NCBI RefSeq assembly: GCF_003336425.1
Contig: NZ_QEIO01000053.1
Span: 1 to 50,115, forward strand
DNA: 50,115 nucleotides
Direction: 5' to 3'
Source: Marinitenerispora sediminis
Lineage (GTDB): Bacteria; Actinomycetota; Actinomycetes; Streptosporangiales; Streptosporangiaceae
The translations under genes were made by a program, and so were the position numbers. How positions within the stretch are numbered: the stretch's first letter is position 1; every line of letters starts with the position of its first letter. Below the pieces are notes generated by a model that was not told where the DNA came from, did not search any database, and was given only the letters and a program-made list of their open reading frames with translations. This document shows, one piece after another, positions 16,273 to 25,458 of this stretch.

Positions 16273-17436
16273 TCAGGCCGGGAGCCCCAGGTCGCGGGCG
16301 ATGAGCATCCGCTGCACCTCCGACGTCCCCTCGCCGATCTCCAGGATCTTGGCGTCGCGGTAGAAGCGGCCCACCGGGTAGTCGTTCATGAAGCCGTACC
16401 CGCCGAAGATCTGGGTGGCGTCGCGGGCGTTGTCCATCGCCGCGTTGGAGGCCACCAGCTTGGCGATGGCGGCCTGCCGCTTGAACGGCTCGTCGGCGAG
16501 CATCCGGGACGCGGCGTCGTAGTAGGCCAGCCGGGCGGTGTGCGCGCGGGCCGCCATGTCGGCGATCTTGAACTGGATGGCCTGGTAGCCCCCGATGGTC
16601 CGGCCGAACGCCTCGCGTTCGGCCGCGTAGCGCAGCGACTCGTCCACGCAGCCCTGCGCCAGGCCGACCGCCAGCGCGGCGATCGCGATCCGGCCCTCGT
16701 CCAGGATGCGGAGGAACTGGGAGTAGCCCGCGCCGCGGCGACCGACGAGGTTGGCCTCGGGGACCCGGCAGTCGGTGAAGACGAGTTCGTTGGTGTCGGA
16801 GGCGTTCCAGCCCACCTTGGAGTACTTCTGGCCGACCGTGAAGCCCGGGGTGTCGGACGGCACCAGGATCGCCGAGATCTCGGGGCGGCCGTCCGGGCGG
16901 CGTCCGGTCACCGCCGTCACGGTGGCCAGCGCGGTGATGTCGGTGCCCGAGTTGGTGATGAAGGACTTGGTGCCGTTGACCACCCACGCGCCGTCCACGA
17001 GATCGGCCGTGGTCCGGGTGGCCGAGGCGTCGGAGCCGCCGCCCGGCTCGGTGAGGCCGAACGCGCCGAGCGCCTCGCCGGAGCACAGCCGCGGCAGCCA
17101 CGTCTTCTTCTGCTCCTCGCTGCCGAACCGGTGGATCGGCATCGCGCCCAGCGAGACCCCCGCCTCCAGGGTGATCGCCACCGAGGAGTCCACCCGCGCC
17201 AACTCCTCCAGCGCCAGGCACAGGGCGAAGTAGTCGCCGCCCATCCCGCCGTACTCCTCGGGGAACGGGAGCCCGAACAGCCCCATCCGGCCCATCTTCG
17301 CCACGATCTCGTACGGGAACGCGTCCCGTTCGTAGAAGTCACCGATCACGGGCGCGACCTCGTCTCGGGCGAACTCCTCGACGGTGCGGCGCAGTTGCGC
17401 GTGCTCCGGTGCCAGTCGGTGGTCCATGACGCTCAC
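16273..17436 (-). CDS. Acyl-CoA dehydrogenase (isovaleryl/short-branched type)
   Basis: FAD-dependent acyl-CoA dehydrogenase, 387 aa, full length. The GTG at 17436 overlaps the carboxylase stop (GTGA); an ATG at 17427 is an alternative. Signature motifs are GAFGLTEPGGGSDASATRTT, IQFKIADMAARAHTARL and QIFGGYGF. The base is E369 in GEGTSEVQ. It is the last gene of an operon with biotin carboxylase and carboxyltransferase subunits, which matches branched-chain acyl-CoA (leucine) catabolism: dehydrogenation followed by carboxylation of methylcrotonyl-CoA. HMG-CoA lyase and hydratase genes are not in the operon. Substrate is inferred from context. Confidence 0.88.
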   Translation of the reverse strand: MSVMDHRLAPEHAQLRRTVEEFARDEVAPVIGDFYERDAFPYEIVAKMGRMGLFGLPFPEEYGGMGGDYFALCLALEELARVDSSVAITLEAGVSLGAMPIHRFGSEEQKKTWLPRLCSGEALGAFGLTEPGGGSDASATRTTADLVDGAWVVNGTKSFITNSGTDITALATVTAVTGRRPDGRPEISAILVPSDTPGFTVGQKYSKVGWNASDTNELVFTDCRVPEANLVGRRGAGYSQFLRILDEGRIAIAALAVGLAQGCVDESLRYAAEREAFGRTIGGYQAIQFKIADMAARAHTARLAYYDAASRMLADEPFKRQAAIAKLVASNAAMDNARDATQIFGGYGFMNDYPVGRFYRDAKILEIGEGTSEVQRMLIARDLGLPA

Positions 17437-19811
17437 TCCTCAGCGGTGGCGGACGCCCCCTGCGGACCGGCCGGGGTCTGCGGCGGCTCGGGGGCGATGA
17501 CGGCCAGGATCATGTCCATGGCCACGGCCTGGCCCGGTCGGACCTCCAACCGGGTGACGACTCCGTCGACGGGCGCGGCGACGGCGTGCTCCATCTTCAT
17601 GGCCTCGACCACGACGACTGGGGCCCCGGCGCTCACCCGGGCGCCCGGCTCGACCGGTACGGCGAGGACGGTGCCCGGCATCGGGCTGCGGAGCGTGCCG
17701 TCGCCGGCCGCCGCCGCGGCGCGGGCCGGGGCGAACGCCGGCTCCTCGGCGATCCGCCAGGCGGCGCCCGCCACACCCAGCCACAGGGTGCCCTCGGGGG
17801 CGGTCTCGTGCGGGGCGACACCCGCTCCGGCACCGCCGCGGGCCGCGCGCGCGTACCGCCGGGTGTGCCCGCCGTAGCCCACGTCCAGCGCGCGGCCGCC
17901 GGCCGCGCGGGCGGCCGTGGCCGCGACCACCGGGCCGTCGGCGACCCGCACCTCGTAGTGGTGCGGCCGGCGGGCGTCCCGCCGCACCCGCACCGTCACC
18001 GGCGCGCCGCCCGGGACGCGCAGCCGCCACGGGGTCCACGCCGGTCCGCCGACCCGCCAGCCGTCCGGGACGTCGAACCGGTCGGCGACCGGGCCGGCGG
18101 GCTCCAGCGCGAGCTGGCAGTCCAGGGCCGCCGCCGCGTACACCTCCTCGGGCACGTCACCGGAGCCGGCGAGCCGGGGGCGCAGCCGCTCGGTCAGCCC
18201 GGTGTCCAGCCGGCCGGCCGCCACCTCCGGGTCGCGCAGCAGGCCGCGCAGGAACGCGACATTGGTGGTGCAGCCGAGTAGCGCGTAGCGCCCGAGCGCG
18301 GCGTCCAGGCGGCGCAGGGCCGCCGACCGGTCCGGCGCCCACGCGATGACCTTGGCGAGCATCGGGTCGTAGGCCGAGCCGACGACGGCGCCTTCGGCCA
18401 GCCCGGAGTCGACGCGGACCTCCTCGCCCCGCGGCTCGTCCAGCAGCAGCACCGACCCGCCGGTGGGCAGGAAGTCGCGGGCCGGGTCCTCGGCGTAGAC
18501 CCGCGCCTCCACGGCGTGCCCGGCGAGGCCGACATCGGCCTGGGTGAACGGCAGCGGCTCGCCCATGGCGATCCGGAGCTGGAGTTCGACGAGGTCGATC
18601 CCGCGGTGCCCGCCCACGGTGACGACGGCCTCGGTGACCGGGTGCTCGACCTGCAGCCGGGTGTTCATCTCCAGGAACGCGTAGTCGACGGCATCCGTCC
18701 ACAGGGAAGGGGCCTGTGGCGGTGAGGTGAGGTCGGCGTCGGCTTCACTTGAATCATCGCCTGCGTGGCTGGGAACGCATAGCAGGGGTTCCCCCGGGAC
18801 CTCCGCACCGGCGTGCCCGCCGCCGGTCCCGCCCGGTGGGGCCCCCGCGGTCCCGGAGTCCGCCGGGGCGCTCGCGACGATGAACTCCACCGTGCCCGCG
18901 CCCACGTACCCGCACGCCTTGGCCGCCGCCACCGCGGCCTCGCCCATGGCGGCGCGCTGCGCCGGGGTGAGCAGCGGCGACGGCGCCTCCTCGACGATCT
19001 TCTGGTGGCGGCGCTGCAGGCTGCACTCGCGCTCGCCCAGGTGCAGCACCGCGCCGTGCGCGTCGGCGAGCACCTGCACCTCGATGTGCCGCGGCCGCTC
19101 CACGAACCGCTCCACCAGCAGTGTGTCGGAGCCGAACGCGCCGCGCGCCTCCCGCCGCGCCGCGGCCGCGGCCTCCGGCAGCTCGGCCGGGCCGCGCACC
19201 AGCCGCATGCCCTTGCCGCCGCCGCCCGCCGACGGCTTGATCAGCAGCGGGTAGCCGACGTCGGCGGCGGCCCGCAGCAGTTCGTCGTCGGACATCGGCG
19301 CGCCGTCCCGCTCCGCGAAGCCGGGGAGCAGGGGGACGCCGGCATCGGCCACCGTGCGCTTCGCCCGGATCTTGTCGCCCATCGCCTCGATCGCCTCGGG
19401 CGGCGGGCCGATGAACACCAGGCCGGCTGCCGCGCAGTCCCGCGCGAAGGCGGCGTTCTCCGACAGGAAGCCGTAGCCCGGGTGGACCATGGTCGCGCCG
19501 GTGGCGTGGGCGGCGGCGATGACGGCCGCGCCGTCCAGGTAGCCGGAGGCGCCGCCGTCGTCGCCCACCTGGACGGCGACGTCCGCCGCCCGCACGTGGG
19601 GCGCCCCGGCGTCCGCGGCGGTGTGGATCGCGACCGAGCGCATGCCGAGGCGGCGCAGCGTGCGCATGACGCGCACCGCGATCTCGCCGCGGTTGGCCAC
19701 GAGAACGGTGGTGGTGGCAGCCCCCGTGGCGTGGACGGAGGAGCTCTCCGCGGCGTGGACGGGCGAGCTCTCCGTGGCGTGAACGGACAGACTGGCCTGG
19801 TGCGGTCTCAT
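17433..19811 (-). CDS. Acyl-CoA carboxylase alpha subunit (biotin carboxylase + BCCP)
   Basis: Biotin-dependent carboxylase alpha subunit, 792 aa. After a 30-residue repeat-rich N terminus, the biotin carboxylase begins at VLVANRGEIAVRVMRTL; the ATP-grasp loop KPSAGGGGKGM and FLEMNTRLQVEHPVTE are intact. The biotinyl lysine is K739 in EAMKMEH, in a C-terminal biotin carrier domain. Between VEFI (F310) and FLEMN (F379) there are 69 residues where homologues have about 10, so some 55 residues are inserted in the carboxylase domain. With the neighbouring beta subunit it probably forms methylcrotonyl-CoA carboxylase; propionyl/acetyl-CoA carboxylase is possible. Confidence 0.87.
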   Translation of the reverse strand: MRPHQASLSVHATESSPVHAAESSSVHATGAATTTVLVANRGEIAVRVMRTLRRLGMRSVAIHTAADAGAPHVRAADVAVQVGDDGGASGYLDGAAVIAAAHATGATMVHPGYGFLSENAAFARDCAAAGLVFIGPPPEAIEAMGDKIRAKRTVADAGVPLLPGFAERDGAPMSDDELLRAAADVGYPLLIKPSAGGGGKGMRLVRGPAELPEAAAAARREARGAFGSDTLLVERFVERPRHIEVQVLADAHGAVLHLGERECSLQRRHQKIVEEAPSPLLTPAQRAAMGEAAVAAAKACGYVGAGTVEFIVASAPADSGTAGAPPGGTGGGHAGAEVPGEPLLCVPSHAGDDSSEADADLTSPPQAPSLWTDAVDYAFLEMNTRLQVEHPVTEAVVTVGGHRGIDLVELQLRIAMGEPLPFTQADVGLAGHAVEARVYAEDPARDFLPTGGSVLLLDEPRGEEVRVDSGLAEGAVVGSAYDPMLAKVIAWAPDRSAALRRLDAALGRYALLGCTTNVAFLRGLLRDPEVAAGRLDTGLTERLRPRLAGSGDVPEEVYAAAALDCQLALEPAGPVADRFDVPDGWRVGGPAWTPWRLRVPGGAPVTVRVRRDARRPHHYEVRVADGPVVAATAARAAGGRALDVGYGGHTRRYARAARGGAGAGVAPHETAPEGTLWLGVAGAAWRIAEEPAFAPARAAAAAGDGTLRSPMPGTVLAVPVEPGARVSAGAPVVVVEAMKMEHAVAAPVDGVVTRLEVRPGQAVAMDMILAVIAPEPPQTPAGPQGASATAEE
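18690..18880 (-). other. In-frame insertion inside the biotin carboxylase domain
   Basis: This stretch encodes about 55 extra residues, first Gly/Pro/Ala-rich and then a more ordered part (CVPSHAGDDSSEADADLTSP). Its DNA is less GC-rich than the gene around it (CACTTGAATCATCGCC near 18748) and contains the inverted repeats CCACAGG-7-CCTGTGG (18698-18718) and GGGAAC-11-GTTCCC. This looks like a small mobile or repeat-derived insertion kept in frame. Confidence 0.5.
19725..19796 (-). repeat. Three 24-bp tandem repeats at the carboxylase N terminus
   Basis: Units at 19725-19748, 19749-19772 and 19773-19796 (the last diverged at its end) encode repeats of VHATESSP/VHAAESSS type. They lie before the conserved biotin carboxylase start, so the only effect is a variable N-terminal tail. 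Unit number could vary between strains. Confidence 0.75.
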
Positions 19812-19869
19812 GTCCGGCTTCGCTCTCTCCGTGGCTGGTGGGTCGGGGTCGTCGTCGCGGCGCGGTCGG

Positions 19870-21495
19870 TCACATCCGGAACACCCCGTAGCCGACCGGC
19901 TCCAGCGGTGCGTGCCGCGCGGCGGCCAGCGCGAGCCCGAGCACAGTACGGGTGTCGGCGGGGTCGATCACGCCGTCGTCCCAGAGCCGCGCCGTGGAGT
20001 AGTACGGGCTGCCCTGCTCCTCGTACTGGGCGCGGATGGGCGCCTTGAACTCCTCCTCGGCCTCGGCGGCCCACTCCTCGCCGCGGGCCGCCATCTGGTC
20101 GCGCCGGACCGTGGCGAGCACCGACGCCGCCTGCTCGCCGCCCATCACCGAGATGCGGGCGTTGGGCCACATCCACAGGAACCGGGGCGAGTACGCCCGG
20201 CCGCACATGCTGTAGTTCCCGGCGCCGAACGAGCCGCCGATGACCACGGTGAACTTGGGGACGCGGGCGCAGGCCACGGCGGTGACCATCTTCGCGCCGT
20301 GCTTGGCGATGCCGCCGGCCTCGTAGTCGCGGCCCACCATGAACCCGGAGATGTTCTGCAGGAAGACCAGCGGGACGCTGCGGCGGTCGCACAGCTCGAT
20401 GAAGTGCGCGCCCTTCAGCGCGGACTCCGAGAAGAGGATGCCGTTGTTGGCCACGATGCCCACGGGGTGGCCGTGGACGCGCGCGAACCCGGTGACCAGG
20501 GTGGGCCCGTACTCGGCCTTGAACTCCGTGAACTCGCTGGCGTCGACGACGCGGGCGATGACCTCCCGGACGTCGTAGGGCGTGCGGGTGTCCGTGGGGA
20601 CGATCCCGTAGATCTCCTCGGGGTCCAGCGCCGGCGGCCGGGCCGGCACCCGGTCCCACGCGGGCGCGGGGCGGGGGCCGAGCGTGGCCGCGATCTGCCG
20701 GACGATCCCGAGCGCGTGCGCGTCGTTCTCGGCGAGGTGGTCGGCGACCCCCGAGATCCGGGCGTGCACGTCGCCGCCGCCCAGTTCCTCGGCGCTGACC
20801 ACCTCGCCCGTGGCGGCCTTCACCAGCGGTGGGCCGCCGAGGAAGATGGTGCCCTGGTCGCGGACGATCACCGCCTCGTCGCTCATCGCGGGGACGTAGG
20901 CGCCGCCGGCCGTGCAGGAGCCGAGCACCGCCGCGATCTGCGGGATGCCGAGCCGCGACATCGTGGCCTGGTTGTAGAAGATGCGGCCGAAGTGCTCGCG
21001 GTCCGGAAAGACGTCGTCCTGCATGGGCAGGAACGCGCCCCCGGAGTCGGCGAGGTAGACGCACGGCAGGCGGTTCTGCAGTGCCACCTCCTGCGCGCGC
21101 AGGTGCTTCTTCACGGTCATGGGGTAGTAGCTGCCGCCCTTGACGGTGGCGTCGTTGGCCACCACCACGACCTCGCGGCCGTCGACCCGGCCGACCCCCG
21201 TGATGATGCCGGCTGCCGGGGCGTCCTGCCCGTCGGGGCCGTACATCCCGTAGCCGGCGAGCGGGGAGAGCTCCAGGAACGGGGACCCGGGATCGAGCAG
21301 CGCGTCGACCCGGTCGCGGGGCAGCAGCTTGCCGCGCTCCACGTGCCGGATGCGGGTCTTCTCGGGACCGCCAAGCGCGGTGGTGGCGATCCGCTCGCGC
21401 AGTTCGGCGGCGAGCGCGCGGTTCGCCGCGGCGTTGGCGGCGAACGCCGCGCCTGCCGTGTCGATCGCCGAGGTGAGCACGGGTGCCCCGCTCAT
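19870..21495 (-). CDS. Acyl-CoA carboxylase beta subunit (carboxyltransferase)
   Basis: Carboxyltransferase subunit, 541 aa. Typical motifs run the length: [85 protein letters not shown] and [20 protein letters not shown]. The oxyanion glycine pairs are intact. Features such as [12 protein letters not shown] and LWDDGVIDP are those of methylcrotonyl-CoA carboxylase, so leucine breakdown is the likely pathway. First gene of the operon; 58 bp separate it from the alpha subunit gene. Confidence 0.9.
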   Translation of the reverse strand: MSGAPVLTSAIDTAGAAFAANAAANRALAAELRERIATTALGGPEKTRIRHVERGKLLPRDRVDALLDPGSPFLELSPLAGYGMYGPDGQDAPAAGIITGVGRVDGREVVVVANDATVKGGSYYPMTVKKHLRAQEVALQNRLPCVYLADSGGAFLPMQDDVFPDREHFGRIFYNQATMSRLGIPQIAAVLGSCTAGGAYVPAMSDEAVIVRDQGTIFLGGPPLVKAATGEVVSAEELGGGDVHARISGVADHLAENDAHALGIVRQIAATLGPRPAPAWDRVPARPPALDPEEIYGIVPTDTRTPYDVREVIARVVDASEFTEFKAEYGPTLVTGFARVHGHPVGIVANNGILFSESALKGAHFIELCDRRSVPLVFLQNISGFMVGRDYEAGGIAKHGAKMVTAVACARVPKFTVVIGGSFGAGNYSMCGRAYSPRFLWMWPNARISVMGGEQAASVLATVRRDQMAARGEEWAAEAEEEFKAPIRAQYEEQGSPYYSTARLWDDGVIDPADTRTVLGLALAAARHAPLEPVGYGVFRM

Positions 21496-21528
21496 GGCTT
21501 CCCCTCCGTGGTGCCGCCGAGGCGGCCG

Positions 21529-21571
21529 TGTTAGTGGGCGCTAACATGGCAGATGTTAGTGGTCGCTAACA
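21529..21571. promoter_or_regulatory. Two tandem TetR-type operators
   Basis: TGTTAG-TGGGCG-CTAACA (21529-21546) and TGTTAG-TGGTCG-CTAACA (21554-21571) are near-identical 18-bp dyads, 25 bp apart centre to centre. They sit in the gap between the carboxylase operon and the divergent TetR gene, so the TetR protein is the obvious ligand and would repress both directions. Confidence 0.75.
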
Positions 21572-21632
21572 TCGGTGTCCAGGATCACAGCGCGCGGCCG
21601 GGGCCGGCTTCCGCGCGCCGGAAGGAGGCCGG

Positions 21633-22301
21633 ATGGCGAGCAGTCCGGCGCGGTCCCGCCGCGTGACCATCCTGCGGGCCGCGGCCGACCTGTTCGCGGC
21701 GCGCGGCTTCCACGGGGTGTCGATCGAGGACCTGGGGCGCGCGGTCGGCACCACCGGGCCCGCGCTCTACCGGCACTTCCCCGGCAAGGAGGCGCTGCTG
21801 GCCGCGATGCTGCTGGACGTCAGCGAACGCCTGGCCGCCGGCGGGCGGGCGCGCGTGGCGGCGGCGGCCGATCCCGAGAAGGCCCTGGCCGGGCTGCTGG
21901 ACGGCCACATCGCCTTCGCCCTGGACGAGCCCGCGCTGATCACCGTGCACGACCGCGAGTTGGGGAACGTGCCGCCCGACGAGCGCCGCCGGATCCGCCG
22001 CCTGCAGCGCGGCTACCTGGAGCAGTGGGTCCAGGTTCTCGCCGAGCTGCACCCGGCGGCTCCGACCGCCGCGCTTCGGGCGGCCGTGCATGCGGCGTTC
22101 GGCCTGCTCAACTCCACGCCGCACATCCTCGGCGACCTCCCCCGGGAGGAGACGGCCCGGCTGCTGCACACGATGGGCCGGTCGGCCCTGCTGTCGGTGC
22201 GAGGGGCGGGCGCGGGGGCCCCGACCGACGGGAAGGGACCGGAGCACGTCGCCCCCGGCGCGGCGGGCGCCCCCGGCGCGGCGCCGCCCCCGCCGGGGTG
22301 A
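21633..22301 (+). CDS. TetR/AcrR family regulator of the acyl-CoA carboxylase operon
   Basis: A 222-aa TetR repressor. The ATG has AAGGAGG about 5 nt upstream. The HTH spans about residues 8-55 (TILRAAADLFAARGFHGVSI; LYRHFPGKEALLAAML). The C-terminal domain is compatible with the TetR_C families of acyl-CoA-responsive regulators. The last 25 residues are Gly/Pro/Ala-rich. It is divergent from the carboxylase beta gene with two dyads between, like LiuR/AcdR-type regulators. The inducer is probably a branched acyl-CoA (inferred). Confidence 0.85.
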   Translation: MASSPARSRRVTILRAAADLFAARGFHGVSIEDLGRAVGTTGPALYRHFPGKEALLAAMLLDVSERLAAGGRARVAAAADPEKALAGLLDGHIAFALDEPALITVHDRELGNVPPDERRRIRRLQRGYLEQWVQVLAELHPAAPTAALRAAVHAAFGLLNSTPHILGDLPREETARLLHTMGRSALLSVRGAGAGAPTDGKGPEHVAPGAAGAPGAAPPPPG

Positions 22302-23078
22302 CACGGGCCGGGGAGCCTCCCACGCCCGGCGAACTGGGCGGACGGCGATGCCGGCACCGCCGCACGGTCCGGGTCCCGCGCACGGTCGGGGAGGCCGGCC
22401 GCGTGAGCGGGATGGGCGCGGCCGGGGTTCCGGCCCTTCCTCCGGCACCTCGGCCAGAGGGCGTCTGCCAGGAGGGGCGTCCGGCCAGCTGCGGCTGGGG
22501 TGAAGCCCGGTGCGGTGGGGCCGGTGAGCCGGCCGAGGCGGCCTGGAAACGGATCGAGCCGGCGCCGCCCCGAACCGATGGCCGTGGCCGAGCGGCGGCG
22601 TGATCACCGCCGGGGGCCGACGGGACCCGGGGGCGGTCCGCGGGCGCGCCGTGGCGCGCATTCCCTGAACCGCAGGGCCCGTGGAGGGCCTGTGATGAGC
22701 GGTACCCGCGCTCAGACCGGGACGGCACCCGCTCCCGGCCGACGGACGGGATCCAGGCCAAGGGCGACGCGATCAGCGGCATCATGCGACCCTCCCCGTT
22801 GGCTCCTCGGCCGGGAACCGCGCTCCGGGCGGGGCCGGCGAGGGCGCGGAGCGGTCTGGCGCGGGGGCCGCGGGCGCGCGGTGCCGCACCGCGGGCGCGT
22901 CCCCCGGGGAGCGGCCTCGCGGTCGTGCCCGCGGATCGGCGGGGCCGCCGCATGCGGCGCCGTTCCGTGGGCACGGGACGTCAGGAGGCCGCCCCGGGTC
23001 GGCCGCCGCGGCTCCGGCCTACGCGGCGGGCCGGGGGCGGGGTCCGACAGATCCGGAACCAGACAGGAGGCAGCGCAC
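22302..23078. other. Gene-free GC-rich stretch
   Basis: No gene is supported in this 777-bp region on either strand. The open frames here have random Arg/Gly/Pro-rich composition and no ribosome sites before recognisable protein. Only the ribosome site of the next gene (CAGGAGG at 23064-23070) is evident. Confidence 0.5.
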
Positions 23079-23801
23079 GTGCTCGGAACGGAAGAACACG
23101 AGGTCCCCGCAGTGTCGCGGAGCACCCGCCTCGGAGCCATCGCGTGGCTGCTGGGCGCCGCCCAGTTCCTCGCCGCCCACCTCGTCGTGCAGTGGGCGTG
23201 GCCGCAGCCCTACAGCTGGTCGGCCAACAACGTCAGCGACCTCGGCGCCGTCGAGTGCGGCGACTGGGCCGGCCGCTACATCTGCTCGCCGCTGCACGGC
23301 GTCATGAACGCGTCCTTCGTACTCCAGGGGGTGGCGTTCATCGCCGGGGCGCTGCTCGTCCGGACCCTGTGGCGGCGCGGCGCTGTCGCGTCGTGGGGCG
23401 CCGGGGTGCTGCTCGCCGTGGCGGGTGCGGGCTGGATCATCGTGGGTCTGGCTCCGGCCGACGTGCAGCCGCAGGCGCACTCCGCGGGCGCGCTCCTGCT
23501 GGCCGCCGGCAACGTCGGCCTCGTCCTGGCGGGCCTCGGGGCCCGCGCGGGCGCGCTGCGGCCCACGGCCTCCACCGCCCTCGTGCTCGGACTGGTCGGG
23601 GTGGCCGCCACGGTGCTCTTCATGACCGGCATCGACCTCGGCCTGGGGCTGGGCGGCATGGAGCGCTTCTGGATCCTCCCCGCCCAGATCTGGACCGTCC
23701 TGGCGGGCGCTGTGCTGCTGCTCGCCCGCGAGGGGGTGATGGGGACGCCGGCCCGCCGCGGCCCCCGGCGGCCGCGGCGCGACGTGCGGCGCGGCGCCTG
23801 A
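23079..23801 (+). CDS. DUF998 integral membrane protein
   Basis: A 240-aa membrane protein. The GTG has AGGAGG 8 nt upstream. About six hydrophobic segments are visible: IAWLLGAAQFLAAHLVV, GVAFIAGALLV, GAGVLLAVAGAGWIIVGL, AGALLLAAGNVGLVLAGLGA, ALVLGLVGVAATVLF and LPAQIWTVLAGAVLLL. The loop SWSANNVSDLGAVECG with a Cys in each of two loops (ECG, ICS) is typical of DUF998. The function of the family is not known. It stands alone in its orientation. Confidence 0.75.
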   Translation: MLGTEEHEVPAVSRSTRLGAIAWLLGAAQFLAAHLVVQWAWPQPYSWSANNVSDLGAVECGDWAGRYICSPLHGVMNASFVLQGVAFIAGALLVRTLWRRGAVASWGAGVLLAVAGAGWIIVGLAPADVQPQAHSAGALLLAAGNVGLVLAGLGARAGALRPTASTALVLGLVGVAATVLFMTGIDLGLGLGGMERFWILPAQIWTVLAGAVLLLAREGVMGTPARRGPRRPRRDVRRGA

Positions 23802-24013
23802 GCGGACCGCCAGACGGGCCGGGGCACCGCGAGGTCAAGGTGTCGCCAAACCGCGCTGGCGTCCGGCGCGCCCGGCGGAGCGCGGCGGCGGGCGCGGCTA
23901 CGTTTGACCCCCGGGTCGCCGGGCAACCTGTCACGAACGACGCGATCCGTCCGGTGTCGGCCGAACGGTACACGGCGGGACGCCGGGCCACCAGGAGGGA
24001 GAGTGGTTCGACG

Positions 24014-25384
24014 ATGTCACGGCCTCGCATCGTGGTGGTCGGCCCCGGGTTCGCGGGGCTGAACGCCATACGGCGGCTGGAACGCCGGATCCCGAAGGGC
24101 GCGGCCGAACTCGTGCTGGTGGCGCCCAACGACTACATGCTCTACACGCCGCTCCTCCCGCAGGTGTCCTCCGGGCTGCTGACCCCGCAGTCGCTGGCGG
24201 TCTCGCTGCACCGGCTGCTGCGCCGCACCCGCATCGTCCCGGGGTCCGCGATCGGGGTCGACACGCAGGCCCGGGCCGTCCTCATCCGCAAGATCTCCGA
24301 CGAGCTGACCTACGAGCCCTACGACCGGCTGCTGCTCGCCCCCGGCAGCCTGACGCGGGTCTTCGACATCCCGGGCCTGACCGAGTACGGGTTCGGGAAC
24401 AAGAACCTCGCCGAGGCGGTGGTGCTGCGCGACCACGTCCTCGGGCAGCTGGAGCTCGCCAACGCCAGCCAGGACCCGGTGGAGCGGGAGGAGCGCTCGC
24501 GGTTCATCGTCGTGGGCGGCGGCTACACGGGGGTGGAGACGGCGGCGTCCCTGCACCGGCTGACCGAGGAGGCCGCCGACCGCTACCCCGACCTCGCCTC
24601 GGCGATCCGGTGGCACCTGGTGGACATCGCGCCGCGGCTGCTGCCCGAGCTGGGTCCCCGGCTCGGCGAGGAGGCGCTGGACCTGCTGCGGCGGCGCGGT
24701 ATCGAGGTGAAGCTGGAGGTGTCGGTCCGCGAGGTCTCCGAGAACAAGGTGACGCTCACCGACGGCCGGGTACTGCCCTGCCGGACGCTCATCTGGACGG
24801 CTGGCACCTCGCCGAGCCCGCTGGTGTCGTCCCTGGGGGCGCCCACCGAGCGGGGGCGGCTGCGGGTGGGAGCGGACCTCGCGGTGCCCGACGCGCGCGA
24901 GGTCTTCGCGGTCGGCGACGCCGCGGCGATCCCGGACCTGACCAAGGACGCCGAGGAGGCGCTCTGCCCGCCCACCGCCCAGTACGCGATCCACGAGGGG
25001 CGGGCGGCGGCGGACAACATCATCAACTCCATCCTCGGCCGGCCGCTGCGGCCCTTCTCCTACACCGACAAGGGCCTGGTGGTCGACCTCAGCGGCCGGG
25101 ACGCGGTGGCCCGGCCGCTCGGGGTGGACCTGGCCGGGCTGCCCGCGATGCTGGTGACCCGCGGCTACCACCTCGCTACGGTGCCCTCCGGCCCGGCGCG
25201 GGCCCGGGTGGCGGCCAACTGGGCGATCCGCTCGCTGCTGGGCGGCGAGGTCTCCCGGCTGGGGTTCATGCACGGCAAGCCGTCCACGTTCGTGGACATC
25301 GAGGCCGGCCACTACCTCGACCCCGAGCACGTGCGGGCCGAGGCGGCGCGGCTGCGGGAGCGGGCGGAGCGGCAGCGGGGCTGA
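24014..25384 (+). CDS. FAD-dependent NADH dehydrogenase-like oxidoreductase (NDH-2 type)
   Basis: A 456-aa pyridine nucleotide-disulfide oxidoreductase family protein. FAD-binding GPGFAGLNA lies at residues 9-17; the second Rossmann motif VVGGGYTGVETA is near residue 164; GDAAAIPD is the FAD ribityl-phosphate motif. MLYTPLLPQVSSGLL is typical of type II NADH:quinone dehydrogenases, which pass electrons to quinones at the membrane without pumping protons. The ATG at 24014 has a GGAGGGA about 16 nt upstream, a loose spacing. A carotenoid- or menaquinone-related oxidoreductase is an alternative. Confidence 0.8.
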   Translation: MSRPRIVVVGPGFAGLNAIRRLERRIPKGAAELVLVAPNDYMLYTPLLPQVSSGLLTPQSLAVSLHRLLRRTRIVPGSAIGVDTQARAVLIRKISDELTYEPYDRLLLAPGSLTRVFDIPGLTEYGFGNKNLAEAVVLRDHVLGQLELANASQDPVEREERSRFIVVGGGYTGVETAASLHRLTEEAADRYPDLASAIRWHLVDIAPRLLPELGPRLGEEALDLLRRRGIEVKLEVSVREVSENKVTLTDGRVLPCRTLIWTAGTSPSPLVSSLGAPTERGRLRVGADLAVPDAREVFAVGDAAAIPDLTKDAEEALCPPTAQYAIHEGRAAADNIINSILGRPLRPFSYTDKGLVVDLSGRDAVARPLGVDLAGLPAMLVTRGYHLATVPSGPARARVAANWAIRSLLGGEVSRLGFMHGKPSTFVDIEAGHYLDPEHVRAEAARLRERAERQRG

Positions 25385-25406
25385 TCGGGGGCGGGGCCGC
25401 GCGGAC

Positions 25407-25448
25407 GCGCCGGGAGCGGCGCGCCGCCTCGGCCCGGACGGTGGGCCG
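25407..25448. terminator. Two hairpins between convergent genes
   Basis: GCGCCG-GGAG-CGGCGC (25407-25422) and CGGCCC-7-GGGCCG (25430-25448) lie between the oxidoreductase and csoR stops. Confidence 0.5.
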
Positions 25449-25458
25449 GGGGCGTCGG

